Assembly (NCBI RefSeq): GCF_000210295.1
Contig: NC_026736.1
Location: 956,022 to 1,020,021 of the forward strand
Length of the DNA stretch: 64,000 nucleotides
Source of the DNA: Trypanosoma brucei gambiense DAL972
Taxonomy: Eukaryota > Euglenozoa > Kinetoplastea > Trypanosomatida > Trypanosomatidae
Direction of reading: 5' to 3'
Part shown: positions 10,874 through 22,026 of the stretch, one piece after another
Numbering within the stretch: the stretch's first letter is position 1
How the letters are laid out: every line of letters starts with the position of its first letter
Program-made: the position numbers and the translations under genes
The notes under the pieces: model-generated
Told to the model about the DNA's origin: nothing
The model's database searches: none
The model's input: the letters and a program-made list of their open reading frames with translations, nothing else

Positions 10874-11941
10874 ATGACCTCAGTGCCGGGTGTGAACAAT
10901 GCTGAGCAACGCATACTTGCAAGTTTGGCGTTGGCTGGGCAGGGTGCGCTGTTACTCGCAACACTGCAGCAGGACCTCGGGCTTCACCACCGCACAATGG
11001 CTGCAGCGTTGCGGGGCTTGATGGAAGGCGGGCGGGTGGTTCTGCGCCATGGGAACCGCGAGGGTGATATGTACGTTGCACTCGTGAACAGCATGCCAGA
11101 GGGGCCCTCACTGGTACTTGACGCCATACGTGCCAGTGGGAACAGCGGCATTGACCAGGCTGCGCTCTGTAGTTCCCTGCGCTTGCCTAAGGGGGAGATT
11201 ATTAAATCGTTGCAGATGCTGCTATCACAGAAGCGTATTAAGGAGCGTCGCTGCTTTTCCAACCGTGCAAAACGCATCTACCTCCTATTCGAGTTTGAGC
11301 CAAGTGACGAAGTGACTGGCGGGACATTCTATGGCGGAGAAGACTCCCGTGAAATGGACATAGGTTTTGTGGACGAAATGCGGCGGCGCATTATGTTACT
11401 TGTGGCTCAGCGGCATTCCGTCTCCTTGGAACAGATTACGCAGCATTTGCAGGAGGCGCGCGGCGGCAGCTCTTCTGCTGATGTGAATGCCACAGCAGGG
11501 GGTACGGTCGTGATGACAACATCTCCCAACGGCACGGTGGCAACGTTACTGGGCGACAGTACTGGAAGTTGTAGTGGGGGGGGAAGTGTGGGGGCGGGCT
11601 GTGTTAAACGAATTTCTCAGCGCGATGCGCAGTTGCTCGTGCAGACGTTAGTACTTGATGGTTTACTCGATTGCGTAACGCCCTCACCTGCCGTTCCCGC
11701 GCAGTACCAATTGGCCACGGGTCGGAATGTAATGAGGCACTTTTCGGCCGTGCCCACCGCTGCCGGCGCCGGCTCCGGGACGAAGTGGGTGCCGGCGCCC
11801 GTTTCACAGCCGAGTGCGTGGGCGATGCCGGCTGTCGGTCTTCCTTGCATGGGTTGTGCGCAGCTTCATGTTTGTACGGCAAGTGGCAACGGTGTGGTAA
11901 ACCCACGCAACTGCGCCTACCTCAAGGAGTGGATGTCGTGA
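10874..11941 (+). CDS. RPC34: RNA polymerase III subunit RPC34 (RPC6/POLR3F)
   Basis: 355 residues. Seen: two N-terminal winged-helix domains (about residues 5-70 and 75-145), then RIYLLFEFEPSDEVTGGTFY, matching the family's core block of aromatic and acidic residues before T-G-G-x-[WF]-Y. The C-terminus has Cys325, Cys328, Cys334 and Cys347 with PRNCAYLKEW at the end. Known: RPC34 is part of the Pol III subcomplex (RPC3/RPC6/RPC7) that opens promoters and contacts Brf1, and its C-terminal cysteines hold a 4Fe-4S cluster; spacing here (C-x2-C-x5-C-x12-C) fits. Odd: a Gly/Ser/Thr/Ala-rich insert at about residues 197-245 separates the third domain into two parts. Confidence 0.9.
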   Translation: MTSVPGVNNAEQRILASLALAGQGALLLATLQQDLGLHHRTMAAALRGLMEGGRVVLRHGNREGDMYVALVNSMPEGPSLVLDAIRASGNSGIDQAALCSSLRLPKGEIIKSLQMLLSQKRIKERRCFSNRAKRIYLLFEFEPSDEVTGGTFYGGEDSREMDIGFVDEMRRRIMLLVAQRHSVSLEQITQHLQEARGGSSSADVNATAGGTVVMTTSPNGTVATLLGDSTGSCSGGGSVGAGCVKRISQRDAQLLVQTLVLDGLLDCVTPSPAVPAQYQLATGRNVMRHFSAVPTAAGAGSGTKWVPAPVSQPSAWAMPAVGLPCMGCAQLHVCTASGNGVVNPRNCAYLKEWMS

Positions 11942-12360
11942 CGGCTCTTCCCTTCTTCTTTCTTCGCCGGATCACGCAGTAGATCTGTGCATGAGTGACT
12001 ATATCCGTACAGCGAGAAAACTGCACACACCGGGGTGGTTGAGATGCAGCCCCACCATCACTTGGCATATCGCTGTTGAGGGCTCCGAGGATGCAGGCGC
12101 TTCTGCCGTTTGCGGTCAGTGAACTTTTTCTGCATATACCACGAGACGCACTGTATTTCCATTAAGCTTTGTTAACCGCTTTCCGTCCACGAGATTCGCC
12201 TCTCGCGAGATGTCGGCCTGCTCTTGGCACTGTCATGGTTCCTTGTGTTGTTATCTTCTTCTTCAGGGCACTGGTTACATTTTTGCCCATTTGTTTGCGT
12301 CTTTTTCTCCTACTCTTCCGTTGCTACACATTTGCTTTATACCGCCATGAAGGGAGGAGG
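11942..12360 (+). other. Intergenic and leader of the Aurora kinase
   Basis: About 420 bases. Two pyrimidine-rich stretches are followed by AG at 12265-12266 and 12351-12352; either could be the spliced-leader acceptor. The in-frame ATG at 12235 lies upstream of both, which argues against it as the start. Confidence 0.55.
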
Positions 12361-13503
12361 ATGGTTATTTGGTTTTCCGCTGGTGATGGTGTGGGCTTTC
12401 CCACCCCAACACCATGGGAAATTCAACCCCCACGGGGCTTAACCTCCGCTGATGGTTGCCGAGGTGGCCTGAGGGATGGTGGGGAGCCGGCTGTAATCTC
12501 CCGTCAACAGCGACAACAAAAGCCTTCTCGGCATCAACAAGAGCATCATTGTGTGAGACAGCCGAAACCGAAGGTTGTGATCCAGCAGAGTGATCTGCGT
12601 GATGAGCAATTCCAGCGGCTGAGCGTGCTGGGGGAGGGTTCGTACTCTGTTGTGGTTGCCGCCCGGCACCTCCCTTCACGTCAAGTCGTTGCGCTGAAAG
12701 AACTGTCGCGACAGCGGCTCCGTGATGCTAAGTTAGAGACTCAGCTGCAGTGGGAGATCAATCTCCACCGAACTTTGCGGCACCCCAATATTGTGCGTTT
12801 GCTCAGCTATTACATAACTCCGCGAAGTGTCGTGCTTGTGCTGGAACTATGTAGGGGTGGGTCGCTGCTGCGGAGGCTTCAGGCGACGGCGGAGAGACGA
12901 TTTGACGAGGGCCGGGCGACACGTTATATTCGACATGTTGCTCAGGCACTGGCATATCTTCACGAACACGGCATTGTTCACCGTGACCTAAAGCCGGGAA
13001 ATATTCTCGTCGACGCCAGAGGTGTAGCACGGCTTGCTGACTTCGGCTGGAGTAAGGGTCTTGCCGGCTCTGCAGCCGCTGCTGTGATAACAAACGGGTA
13101 TGATGCGTCTGAAGTGGCGCCACGCTGCGCGGCGGGTGAAACCGACGCATGTAGTGAGACGGAGGACGGCCACGGGAGGCTGACAGTGTGTGGGACGCTT
13201 GATTATATGCCACCAGAACTTTTGGGCGGCACGCCATGCTCCTACAAGGCTGATATGTGGTCGCTGGGTGCACTCTTGGTGGAAATACTGTCCGGACAAC
13301 CGCCCTTTTACCGCACGTCTCAGCAGGAGACGTTACAGGCTATTCAAGACGAGGGCCCGCAGCTAGATGTTGATGGTAGTGTCCTTTCACCACTTGCCCG
13401 TGATCTCGCCTTGCAGTTGCTGCAGAAAGACCCCAACGTGCGCCCGACCGCTGCCGAGGTGCTGCAGCATCCGTGGTTACGGGGAAAACGTCCTCGCGTG
13501 TGA
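12361..13503 (+). CDS. AUK2: Aurora-family Ser/Thr protein kinase
   Basis: 380 residues from the ATG at 12361. An in-frame ATG at 12235 would add 42 mostly hydrophobic residues read from pyrimidine-rich DNA ahead of likely splice acceptors, so I reject it. Seen: glycine loop LGEGSYSVVV, VALK lysine, catalytic HRDLKPGNIL, the Aurora signature ADFGWS, and T-loop end LTVCGTLDYMPPEL, which keeps the Thr equivalent to the activating threonine. Known: DFGWS and CGTLDY[LM]PPE are hallmarks of Aurora kinases. Odd: about 45 extra residues (13057-13180) lie between DFGWS and CGTLDY, far longer than in canonical Auroras. The N-terminus is Gln/His-rich. Of the trypanosome Aurora kinases this fits AUK2 by recalled chromosomal position; that assignment is from memory. 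Confidence 0.88.
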   Translation: MVIWFSAGDGVGFPTPTPWEIQPPRGLTSADGCRGGLRDGGEPAVISRQQRQQKPSRHQQEHHCVRQPKPKVVIQQSDLRDEQFQRLSVLGEGSYSVVVAARHLPSRQVVALKELSRQRLRDAKLETQLQWEINLHRTLRHPNIVRLLSYYITPRSVVLVLELCRGGSLLRRLQATAERRFDEGRATRYIRHVAQALAYLHEHGIVHRDLKPGNILVDARGVARLADFGWSKGLAGSAAAAVITNGYDASEVAPRCAAGETDACSETEDGHGRLTVCGTLDYMPPELLGGTPCSYKADMWSLGALLVEILSGQPPFYRTSQQETLQAIQDEGPQLDVDGSVLSPLARDLALQLLQKDPNVRPTAAEVLQHPWLRGKRPRV

Positions 13504-13543
13504 GGTGAAGTATATATGTTTATTAATTCATACACACGCACAC

Positions 13544-13589
<46 letters not shown>

Positions 13590-14862
13590 TTGTGTGTACC
13601 TTTACTCCCATCATGTAATCACAGACAGGCAGATGCGGTCATTCAGTTATGGGAACGTAGGTATTTGTATGGGTGCACACCTGGAGAGGACATTGGGAGG
13701 GGGAGGGGGAGGGGTCACGCGTGGGCTCTGGATTAACTACGTATTTGTCCAGTCGTCGTGGTCTTTGCTGTAATTTGAAATGGCAGCGCGTTTGCCATCA
13801 TTACACGTACTGCCGTTGCTGCCTTCCTCAATTTGTCATATGTGCCACCAGGGGTTTTCAAAATCTATCGGGGCCTTTCCATTTCTTAGTGTATTTTTAC
13901 TGATTTCGCCTTTTTTTTTTTTCATTGGCCCGCTTTTTGTTTTTGTTTTTTTGTTTTTGGTTTTGGTGGCTCTGCGTGTTGCTTACGCACACAAATTTGT
14001 AATGTAAAGAGGTTGTGCATAACAGTGGATACACGCCATATTTCCCTCCATGCTTCTCTTCTGTGTCCATATGTTTGTTTGTTTGTTTTTAGTTGTTATC
14101 ACCTTTACATGGCCATTCAACGGGCGTAACCAGGGCCGGTGTGTAGTGGGTCGCCCCCTTTCTCACTCTCTGTCATTATTATTGTGTATATTTTGCACAT
14201 TTTGTACTTTATCATGGTTCGTTTTAATATCTCTTTCATTCCCTTGTTTCATTACCTAGTGTGTGCATCTCTCTCTGTGTATGTCTGTGTGTGTCTGTCT
14301 GTGTGTAATTTGTGCCTCCTCTTTTATCTAAAATAATATATATATATATATATATCTTTTCACCTTTTTTTTGGTTGACAGCGTCGGGTTGTTGTCAACA
14401 GCTTTCGCTGCGCAGGGTTTTCGCTGCCTTAACCCTGACGCTGCCGCCTCCTATTCTTTCTGCTTTAGCGGGCCTCTGCTGTGTTTGACATCAGTGTTTT
14501 GGGCCTCTTTTTCCTTTTGTGTTTTTTTAAGGAGTGTTTGTGTGTGTGTGTGTGTGGGGGGGGGGGCACTTTTTTCCTCAGAGTGAATCGCATTTTTTGT
14601 CTGTCCTAAACATATGTGCTGCGGGCTCGACATGTTCATGTCTTTACCATCGCTTTCAATATTCCTTTTTTTTTTCCCCTCTCCTGTAGCAACGCTTCAG
14701 TGAGTCGTTCGCACGTTATCTTTACGTTACAGAGCAAATTAACAATCAAGCGTGCCTTCACTAAAAGGAGAAAAAAAAAGAACAATAAAGGAAGTAACTT
14801 ACAGCGACATTATTACCCCTATTATTATAATCTCTGCACGAATTACGCGGTACCAAAAGCAC
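13504..14862 (+). other. Intergenic between kinase and first RRM gene
   Basis: 1.36 kb. A (TA)n/(GT)n tract at about 13541-13582, T-rich DNA, and (TA)n at about 14335-14354. A strong pyrimidine tract at about 14662-14687 ends in AG at 14688-14689; the 173-base leader that follows contains no ATG before 14863. Confidence 0.65.
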
Positions 14863-16143
14863 ATGTCCCAGGAAGGGGTTCATCCTTATTCATCTCAAAG
14901 TAACGCCGCTCCCCTTCCCATATGTCCTACCAGCCCATACGAGTGGGATATTTCTTCAGGAACTCATGATTCCGCTGGAGAAATGATGTCTTTGAGCATC
15001 TCTCGAGAATCTCCACCGTGCCCACGACGGCATGGAAGGCGATCGGATCGGACGCAACCGCGGGGACCCTTTGTGAAGCTACCGGAAAGCAAATTAACAC
15101 CAAACGAATGCCAAAGCAAAACGAACCTAATTGTACGTAATCTTTCCAATCGCGTGGATGAAGCGGTGCTTAAGCAAATCTTTTCGCCATATGGAGAAAT
15201 TCTTTCTGCGGCTGTAATGCGAAATATTCATACGGGTGACAGTCTCGGAACGGCTTTTGTGCGTTTCGCCACAACAGAACAGGCGCGTGCGGCTCTGGTG
15301 GGTTGTCATGGGCGAGTGGTTTGTGGCCGTGTGCTGTCGGTTCAATGGGCGAAGAGGCAACACGATGGCACTCCCGTAGGCGAGGCCCGAAAGAAAATTG
15401 TGAAGTTATTCATACGTAACATTCCTTTGGATGTGGGACCTGAAGATGTGCAACGTCTCTTTGAACGTTTCGGTACTGTGGAGAGCGTATCACTGCACAA
15501 AGACACTGCTGCTGCAACTCCCACTACTGACAACAGCCGACCCCAACGCCGCATTGCATTTGTGACATTTACGGAATCTGGTGTTGCTGATCGTGCAGCT
15601 GAGGCTGTACACAACACTCGTCCCTTCCCATCTCATGGTTCCGTCCCATTAATGGTAAAACTTGCAGAAGATCATTCGGAGCGCCGGCTCGCTGCTGCCG
15701 CTGCTGTGGCTGGTGGAGGTTCGGGGCATAACTCCCGTCGAAGACCGGAAAATCATCAGTCGAATTCCACCTCATCCCTAACTGCAAGTTGCGTTGGAGA
15801 CATGACTCCAACAATTTCCGATGCGGGTCGCTTTAGCGCAGCGTCGGTTCATGTTGCTGTTCCCGACTCACCTGAGGCTTCCCTAATAAATAACTTGCCA
15901 TTGCCACGAGGCGGTGTAAAGCAACAAAGTCAACCGAGAGAAGCGGAGCGGTCTCAGCTCCCACTTGCTGCTGTGCTCGATATTTCTTTACTTTCGTGTT
16001 GCTCAGCACTTGCAGCGGAGGGGCTTCCACACATGTCGCCGGAAACGTCGAGTGTCAGCGGAAGTGACCGCCAATGGGCGCGGTGTTATGTGCATGATCC
16101 ATACAATCCGAGCCGTTCCCGCCAATACTTGGATGAAAAGTAG
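14863..16143 (+). CDS. Two-RRM RNA-binding protein, copy 1
   Basis: 426 residues. The start is the first ATG after the acceptor at 14688-14689. Seen: RRM1 from about residue 87 (RNP2 LIVRNL, RNP1 GTAFVRFA), a short conserved linker (QWAKRQHDGTPVGEARKK), RRM2 from about residue 181 (RNP2 LFIRNI, RNP1 RRIAFVTF), then an Ala/Gly- and Ser-rich tail that looks disordered. The tail ends in CYVHDPYNPSRS; HDPY lies at 16093-16104 and resembles the H-[N/D]-P-Y motif used by trypanosome proteins to bind MKT1. Bases 15153-15735 are identical to 32150-32732 in copy 3, with unrelated flanks. Known: kinetoplastids control expression mainly through such RNA-binding proteins. Inferred: a cytoplasmic post-transcriptional regulator, possibly an activator. 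It belongs to the kinetoplastid double-RRM (DRBD-type) proteins. Confidence 0.88.
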   Translation: MSQEGVHPYSSQSNAAPLPICPTSPYEWDISSGTHDSAGEMMSLSISRESPPCPRRHGRRSDRTQPRGPFVKLPESKLTPNECQSKTNLIVRNLSNRVDEAVLKQIFSPYGEILSAAVMRNIHTGDSLGTAFVRFATTEQARAALVGCHGRVVCGRVLSVQWAKRQHDGTPVGEARKKIVKLFIRNIPLDVGPEDVQRLFERFGTVESVSLHKDTAAATPTTDNSRPQRRIAFVTFTESGVADRAAEAVHNTRPFPSHGSVPLMVKLAEDHSERRLAAAAAVAGGGSGHNSRRRPENHQSNSTSSLTASCVGDMTPTISDAGRFSAASVHVAVPDSPEASLINNLPLPRGGVKQQSQPREAERSQLPLAAVLDISLLSCCSALAAEGLPHMSPETSSVSGSDRQWARCYVHDPYNPSRSRQYLDEK

Positions 16144-18729
16144 TGTTTTGTACAGATGGTTAACGCGTATTATGTGTATTTGTTTTGTTTCCTTCTTTTT
16201 ATTTTGCTCATGTCAGTTTATTTACTCTTTTTTTCCCCCCTCCCCCCTCCATTCTCCTTTTTGTGTTGTTGGTATTCTTTTAATTGGTCCAACTTTTTTT
16301 CTCGTCCGCCATGTGTGTGTGTGTATGTGTGTTTTGTTTTTTGTTTTTTGTTTTTGTTTTTGTTTTTGTCTCCACTGTATTTTGTATTTTCCTTCCTTCC
16401 TTCACCACACTTCTTTTTTTTTTTGTTCTCGACCACTATCTGTATTTATTTTATATCCTCATGTGTTTGTGCTTTTGCTTTGTTGTATATCCTAATATAT
16501 ATATATAATATACGTTAACTTTATTATTATTATTATTATTTTACGTTATTTATTTATTATCCTCCGATTGAGCTCGTGTCTTCCCGTTTCTCTGTATTTA
16601 CACATTCTTCTTTTTTTTCCCCCCCCTTTCCCTCTCCTTTGCGGTTACACTTGTGTTTATTTGCTTCATTTATTTATTCGGTTTATTTTCTCCTGGTTCG
16701 CACGTGTACTGTTTTTCTTTTTTTTCTTTTTTCTTCCTGTTGTGTCCCATCAGGGGGAAAATAAATTCAATCTTATATTTTGTATTTGACTACTCTTCCC
16801 TTCTTTTTGAGTTTTTGTTTTTCTCAAATTTCTTATTTTTTAAAAAAAAAGAAATAAAAAAAACAAATCTCTTTTTTTTTTTTTGATACGTTTTTATCTC
16901 CGTGTTTATTCTTCATTTCCCAATTATTTGCTTTCCTCGGTTGCCACGGCGGTCCGCCGTCCCCTTTTTATTTATTTGTTTTTTTCTTTTTCTTATAGAC
17001 ACCACTTATATTTGTGAATATATATATATATATTTTTACACCTTCCTCTTGTTCTTTAGTCATTTATTTACTATTAGCTAATTAATTTCACTTTCTTTTG
17101 TTTAATTATTTTTTTAAATTTTATTTGTAGTTATTATTCCAATAACTATATAATATAAATAAATGGTTGAAGGAACTGAAGTGTGTCCAAGTGGAGACTT
17201 GTTTTTGTTTTTGTTTTTTTAATAAAAAGAGAAGAAGATATAGAAAGTAAAGGGATGAAACAAGAGGAAAAAAAAGGGGGGAAAAGTAATGAAAGTTCCT
17301 TTTATTTTCATAATAATATATATATATATATATTTATTTATTTATATATTTATGTATTGTTTGTTTTGTTTATTTAATGGCAAACTTCACGTGTGCGTAT
17401 GCGTGTAACGGGAGGGAAAACCAAAAAAGAGTGAAAAGGAAATATTTCTCCGTTTGTTTGCTTGTTTGTTTTTTGAGTTTCTGGCTTTAAAAGAAAAAAA
17501 GTAATACAAAACAAAATAAAGCAAAATAGCGAAATGACGAAATAAATGACATTTGTACGAAAGTCATGATATTAATAAATATATATAAATATATATAATT
17601 AATCACTTCTAATGCCTGGTTTCCACCGTTATTATTATTATTATTGTTTCGATTGTTATGTTTCTTCCTTCCTTCTATTTTGTTTGTTTGTTCGTTTGTG
17701 TTCCGACTCAAATGAAGCGGGAGGGAAAACAACACAACACAAGACAAAACATAACGAAAAAAAAAATGAAATGAAATAAAGTAAAGTAAAGTAAAAGTAT
17801 CGGAATCAAATGAGTTAAAACGCTGGGAGAATTAAAATGATTGAGCGAAAAGAGTAAAGGAAGAATATATATATATATATATAGAAGGAGGAATAATGCA
17901 TAAAGGAATTATGAGGTGGGGAATAAATAAATAAATAAATAAATGAGTGAATAAATGAATTATTGAGGGAAATGTGGACACTACTCAGTTCATTTCCGTA
18001 ACGATTCCGCGCACCTTTTTATTTTTATTATATTATTATTTATGTTGTTATTATTACTATTTTTATTATCGTTGCTTTCGTGATGCGGTCCTCCCTTCAT
18101 TTCCCCTTCTTTTTTTCTCAAATAATAATTATTTGTTGTTGTTGTTGTTTTTGCCTGTCCCCGTGTTCTTTCTTTTTGTTTCTTTTAAAAAATTTTATTC
18201 ACCATTATATTAAAATTAAAATTATTATTATTATTGTAATATCATTATTTATTCGGTGTCTTGTTATGTCCCTCTCCCCGAAAAATAAATAATAAAAAGA
18301 AAAATAAATTAATATTTCAAATTCACGGCACTCGAAAGCGGAGGAGAAAAAGGAAATAAACAAACGATAACAATAATAGAAAGAATAGAAATAATCAAAA
18401 ATAAATTATTCATATTTATTTATTTATTCATGTTAAATAATGACGAGAAGAAGTTGAAAATAAAAAAAAAAAATAAAACAAAAAAAAAGTAGAAGTAAAT
18501 GAAAGGAAAACAAAAGACCGAAGTGATTTGTTTTATCTTATTTAGGGTGCTTTAAAACATTTGGCCGACAAATACAATACGTGAAGTTATTTTCTCTTCT
18601 TTTTATTATATTTATTTTGCCTGAACCTTATTTGTTATTTAATCGCCCTTCTTTTTTCTTTTTTCTTTTTTGTTGTTGATAGCTCCTCTGAAATGAAAGA
18701 AAAAAAAAACAAGATAAAAAAAAAAAAGA

Positions 18730-18763
<34 letters not shown>

Positions 18764-19133
18764 CGGAAATGTATGTTTTTTTTTTTTTTTGGGGGTGTGA
18801 GGGAAAGTTTTCCCTTTCTTTCCTTTTTATTTTCTTTTCACAGTTGTTCCTCCTCACTCAAAAACAAAACAACACCAACAAAACAGCTACTATTACTACT
18901 GCTAATTGTGTCACCATTTATTTCCTGCTATTATAATTGTTAAATGCTTCCGTTATTATTATTGTTTTTATTATTATTGATATTAATATTATTGATTTTG
19001 TTATGGTTGAACTCCCTTAAGTACATGTGCTTCTCTTCATTTTCCCCCTCTTTTCTTTTCTTCTCTTCTCTTTTCTTTTTTTTTTCCTTTAAAAAAAAAA
19101 ATCATTTGTTTTGTTTTCTTCTTTACATATCAG
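16144..19133 (+). other. Very long AT-rich 3' UTR/intergenic tract after RRM copy 1
   Basis: About 3 kb of low-complexity DNA that alternates between T-rich blocks (16150-16860, 17980-18240, 18940-19090) and A-rich blocks (17220-17310, 17750-17960, 18290-18520). It holds many ATT/TTTATT runs, (TA)n at about 16497-16508, 17022-17033 and 18731-18760, and ATAA repeats near 17923-17944. No credible gene. It ends at the proposed splice acceptor of copy 2 (AG at 19132-19133). Confidence 0.7.
19030..19133 (+). promoter_or_regulatory. Probable spliced-leader acceptor of RRM copy 2
   Basis: A pyrimidine tract of about 60 bases (19030-19090, broken by one A-run) and a second TTTTGTTTTCTTC stretch precede AG at 19132-19133. 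There is no ATG between 19028 and the start codon at 20443. A later T-rich tract (19738-19810) with AG at 19814-19815 is an alternative acceptor. Confidence 0.5.
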
Positions 19134-20442
19134 CGAAGGAATTACAATAAATTAAACAGCAGCAGCGACATTTCCGTCCAGAGTTAAAAACAAAAAACAA
19201 AAACAAAACAACAACAAAGAAGGAAACTAAAGGAAGGAAGTGATCGAATTAAAGAAAGAAAAGGCAAAGGCAAAAACAAAACAAATAAAATAGTGCGAAA
19301 AGAAAGGGAAGGAAAGTGGAAAGGCAGAGAGAAAGAACAAAAAAAAAAGGAAAGAAGAGAGAGAGAGAGAGAAGAAAATAAATAAATAAATAAAAGCGAA
19401 AGGGGAAAAAAAAGAGAATTCATTTACTTGTATTTGTACTTGTGTATTTATAAGTAAATACAAAAGAAGAAAAAGGACCAAAAAAAGATACAACAACAGC
19501 AGCACCCCACCCCCCACACCCAAAAAAAAAAAGAAGCGGAATAACACGGACACACACAAAAGTGAAAGTGAGCGTGTCACGTGAGAAGCAACAAAAAAAA
19601 AAAAAAGAAGAGCAAAAGGAGGGTCGGATAAGTCCTTGGGTGATTTTTTTTTTTTTTTTAAAAGGAGAAAAAAGGTGCGGGAAAAAAAAAAGAAAATTAA
19701 AACAAAGGGTACGAGGCGCACTTTACCGGGCCACATTGCTTTTTTTTTTTTTCAATACCATATTTTGGTTGGTTGGTTGTTGTTGTTTTGTCTTGTGTTT
19801 CTTTTGCTCTTAAAGGGTGAGTGTAGTTGACACAACTGCAAACACAAGAAGGGAGAAGAAATAACATATACGCATTTAATAAAGGGAGACAAATACAGCA
19901 ACCACCACAAAATAGCTGAAAAGGTTGCAAAGGAAGAGAGAGAGAGAGAGAGAGAGAAAAAAAAAAAAAAACACCGACACCAACACCAACAACAACAACA
20001 ACAACAAACGATCTGAGAAGTGGCTGAAATCACTCGCAGCGGTTTTTGAGCGTGAGTGAACTCCACAATACAGGCGAGAGGCAGCCGCACAGCCTCCTTT
20101 CACCCTTCACTCACGAGGGTTCCGTGAGGCAGTTAAGGAGCGTGACGAATTAATAAAAAAAAGAAACAAGAAAAAAAAAAAGAAGAGGAGGAGAAACAGC
20201 AACATCAGGTGATATAGCTGTGGGACGGTGAAGAGGAGGTTTCACACACAAGAGGGAGTGTGGTACCAAAACTATACATACAGATAAAAGCAAGTGCGCA
20301 TAACCTTCAAGGGAATACGAGAGGGCGTTGTTTGTGTATTTGTTTGCGTTTTTGCGTGTGAGTTTGCGTGTGTGTGAGAATAGTAAAAAACAGCAACAAC
20401 AACAACAACAGCAACAAACAAACCCCAACTGCAGGGTGAGTC
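19134..20442 (+). promoter_or_regulatory. Proposed 1.3-kb ATG-free 5' UTR of RRM copy 2
   Basis: A-rich and purine-rich with CAA and AG repeats: (GA)n at 19321-19375 and 19935-19957, and CAA runs at 19981-20007 and 20392-20416. Reading every base of the plus strand I find no ATG in 1309 bases. In comparable AT-rich spacers nearby ATG is common. This fits selection against upstream starts in a long leader. Confidence 0.5.
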
Positions 20443-21990
20443 ATGGAAGTTCCTTTTGAAGAAGGGACGCAGTTGGTTCATGCAATTGAGCGGTCCCAGC
20501 AACGGAGTTTGGATGCCTCAGCGGTGAGTGACGTGGAGACGGTACCACCGCCGACAACTACTGCAAATGCAAATGCAAATGCAACTGCTGCTGTTGCTCT
20601 TAAGGGTTTAGCCACCACATCTGCGCATGTGCCGCTGCCACTCTTTGGTTTGGATGATGAGGGTCGAAGTGGCAAAACGCCATTGAATAATGAAAGCGGT
20701 CCGGGAACGAGCAGTAGTGGAAGCCATAGCAGCAGCAGCAATGTTCCTGTTGCGAGTTTGCGAGCCGGTACCGCTGGTACTCCCACTGTTACCCCGGCTG
20801 CGGACTCCCGTGCGGAATCTCAAAGTAGGACAAATCTCTTTGTGAGCAATATTCCCCATTTGTTAGGGAAAAATGAGTTGGTAGATTTATTTTCGCCATA
20901 TGGAGAAATTCTTTCTGCGGCTGTAATGCGAAATATTCATACGGGTGACAGTCTCGGAACGGCTTTTGTGCGTTTCGCCACAACAGAACAGGCACAGGCG
21001 GCGATGGAGGCTCTGACGGGTTATGTGCTGGAGGGCCGCTCGATGGTTGTTCAATGGGCGAAGAGGCAACACGACGACACTCCCGTAGGCGAGGCCCGAA
21101 AGAAAATTATGAAGTTATTCGTACGTAACATTCCTTTGGATGTCAGTGACGCCGATCTAACTGAAGTGTTCAGCGCGTTTGGTCCAGTGAAGGGCGTGTC
21201 AATACATAAAGACACCACGCCAAACGCCGGTCGCCACTTGGAACGTCGCATCGCCTTCATTACGTTCCACACCGACGGAGTCGCTGAGAGGGCAGCTGAG
21301 GCCATCCACAACACTCGTCCCTTTCACAGTTGTGGAAAAATTCCCCTTATGGTGAAGCTTGCGGAGGATAACCCCAGACATGGACGCGGTCACAACGCAC
21401 AAAGTGGCCGCAGCGCTGGGGGACGGAATGGCAACACAAATCAAAACAACGATGGCAGCGTCAGTCGCAGTAGTCCAAGTGGCAGCGTTAGAAGTAACAA
21501 GTCATTAGGGATATCGGGCCATGGTTCCGCGAGAGGGGATATTCGTGGACTCGGTATTGACACATCAGGTGGCCTTCCGGGACTTTTTTCGCTCGGAACC
21601 GATGCTTGCGGTTTCCCGGGAGGCGCTTTTGCCGTCTTTCCGACTATGATCCCACAGGGCGGTGTTTTTGTGCCTCAACCCGTTCTAAACGTTGGCGTAG
21701 GCGTAAATGGTCAGGCAATGGCACTGAGGACTCCAATGTTTTGGCATCAGGCCGGCTCCACCATTCCGGTTGGTGTTATGGGCCAAAGTCAATCCGCAAA
21801 TATGGGAGCCACAGGCGGCAATTGTTCACATCAGGGGTTTGCATCCGTTTCTGAGGGTTCATCATCCGAGCAGCAGCGTGTGGACATCTTTTCGTCCTTT
21901 GCACAACCGCCGCCATTCCCCGCAGATCCGTTAGCGGGTCTTGTAGATTCCACGGGGTTTTCGTTTACGGCTCCTCCTCCTCCTCCTCCT

Positions 21991-22026
<36 letters not shown>

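Noticed and set aside
10273..10905. 210-codon plus-strand frame before RPC34
   Set aside because: Starts at GTG, is built from pyrimidine-rich DNA and overlaps the RPC34 start in another frame.
12235..12360. N-terminal extension of the Aurora kinase with a membrane segment
   Set aside because: The hydrophobic stretch is the translated pyrimidine tract upstream of the likely splice acceptors, so it should not be in the mature mRNA.
16156..16518. Phe/Leu/Cys-rich 'membrane protein' frames after RRM copy 1
   Set aside because: Direct translation of T-rich DNA; similar frames occur in nearly every T-rich spacer here.
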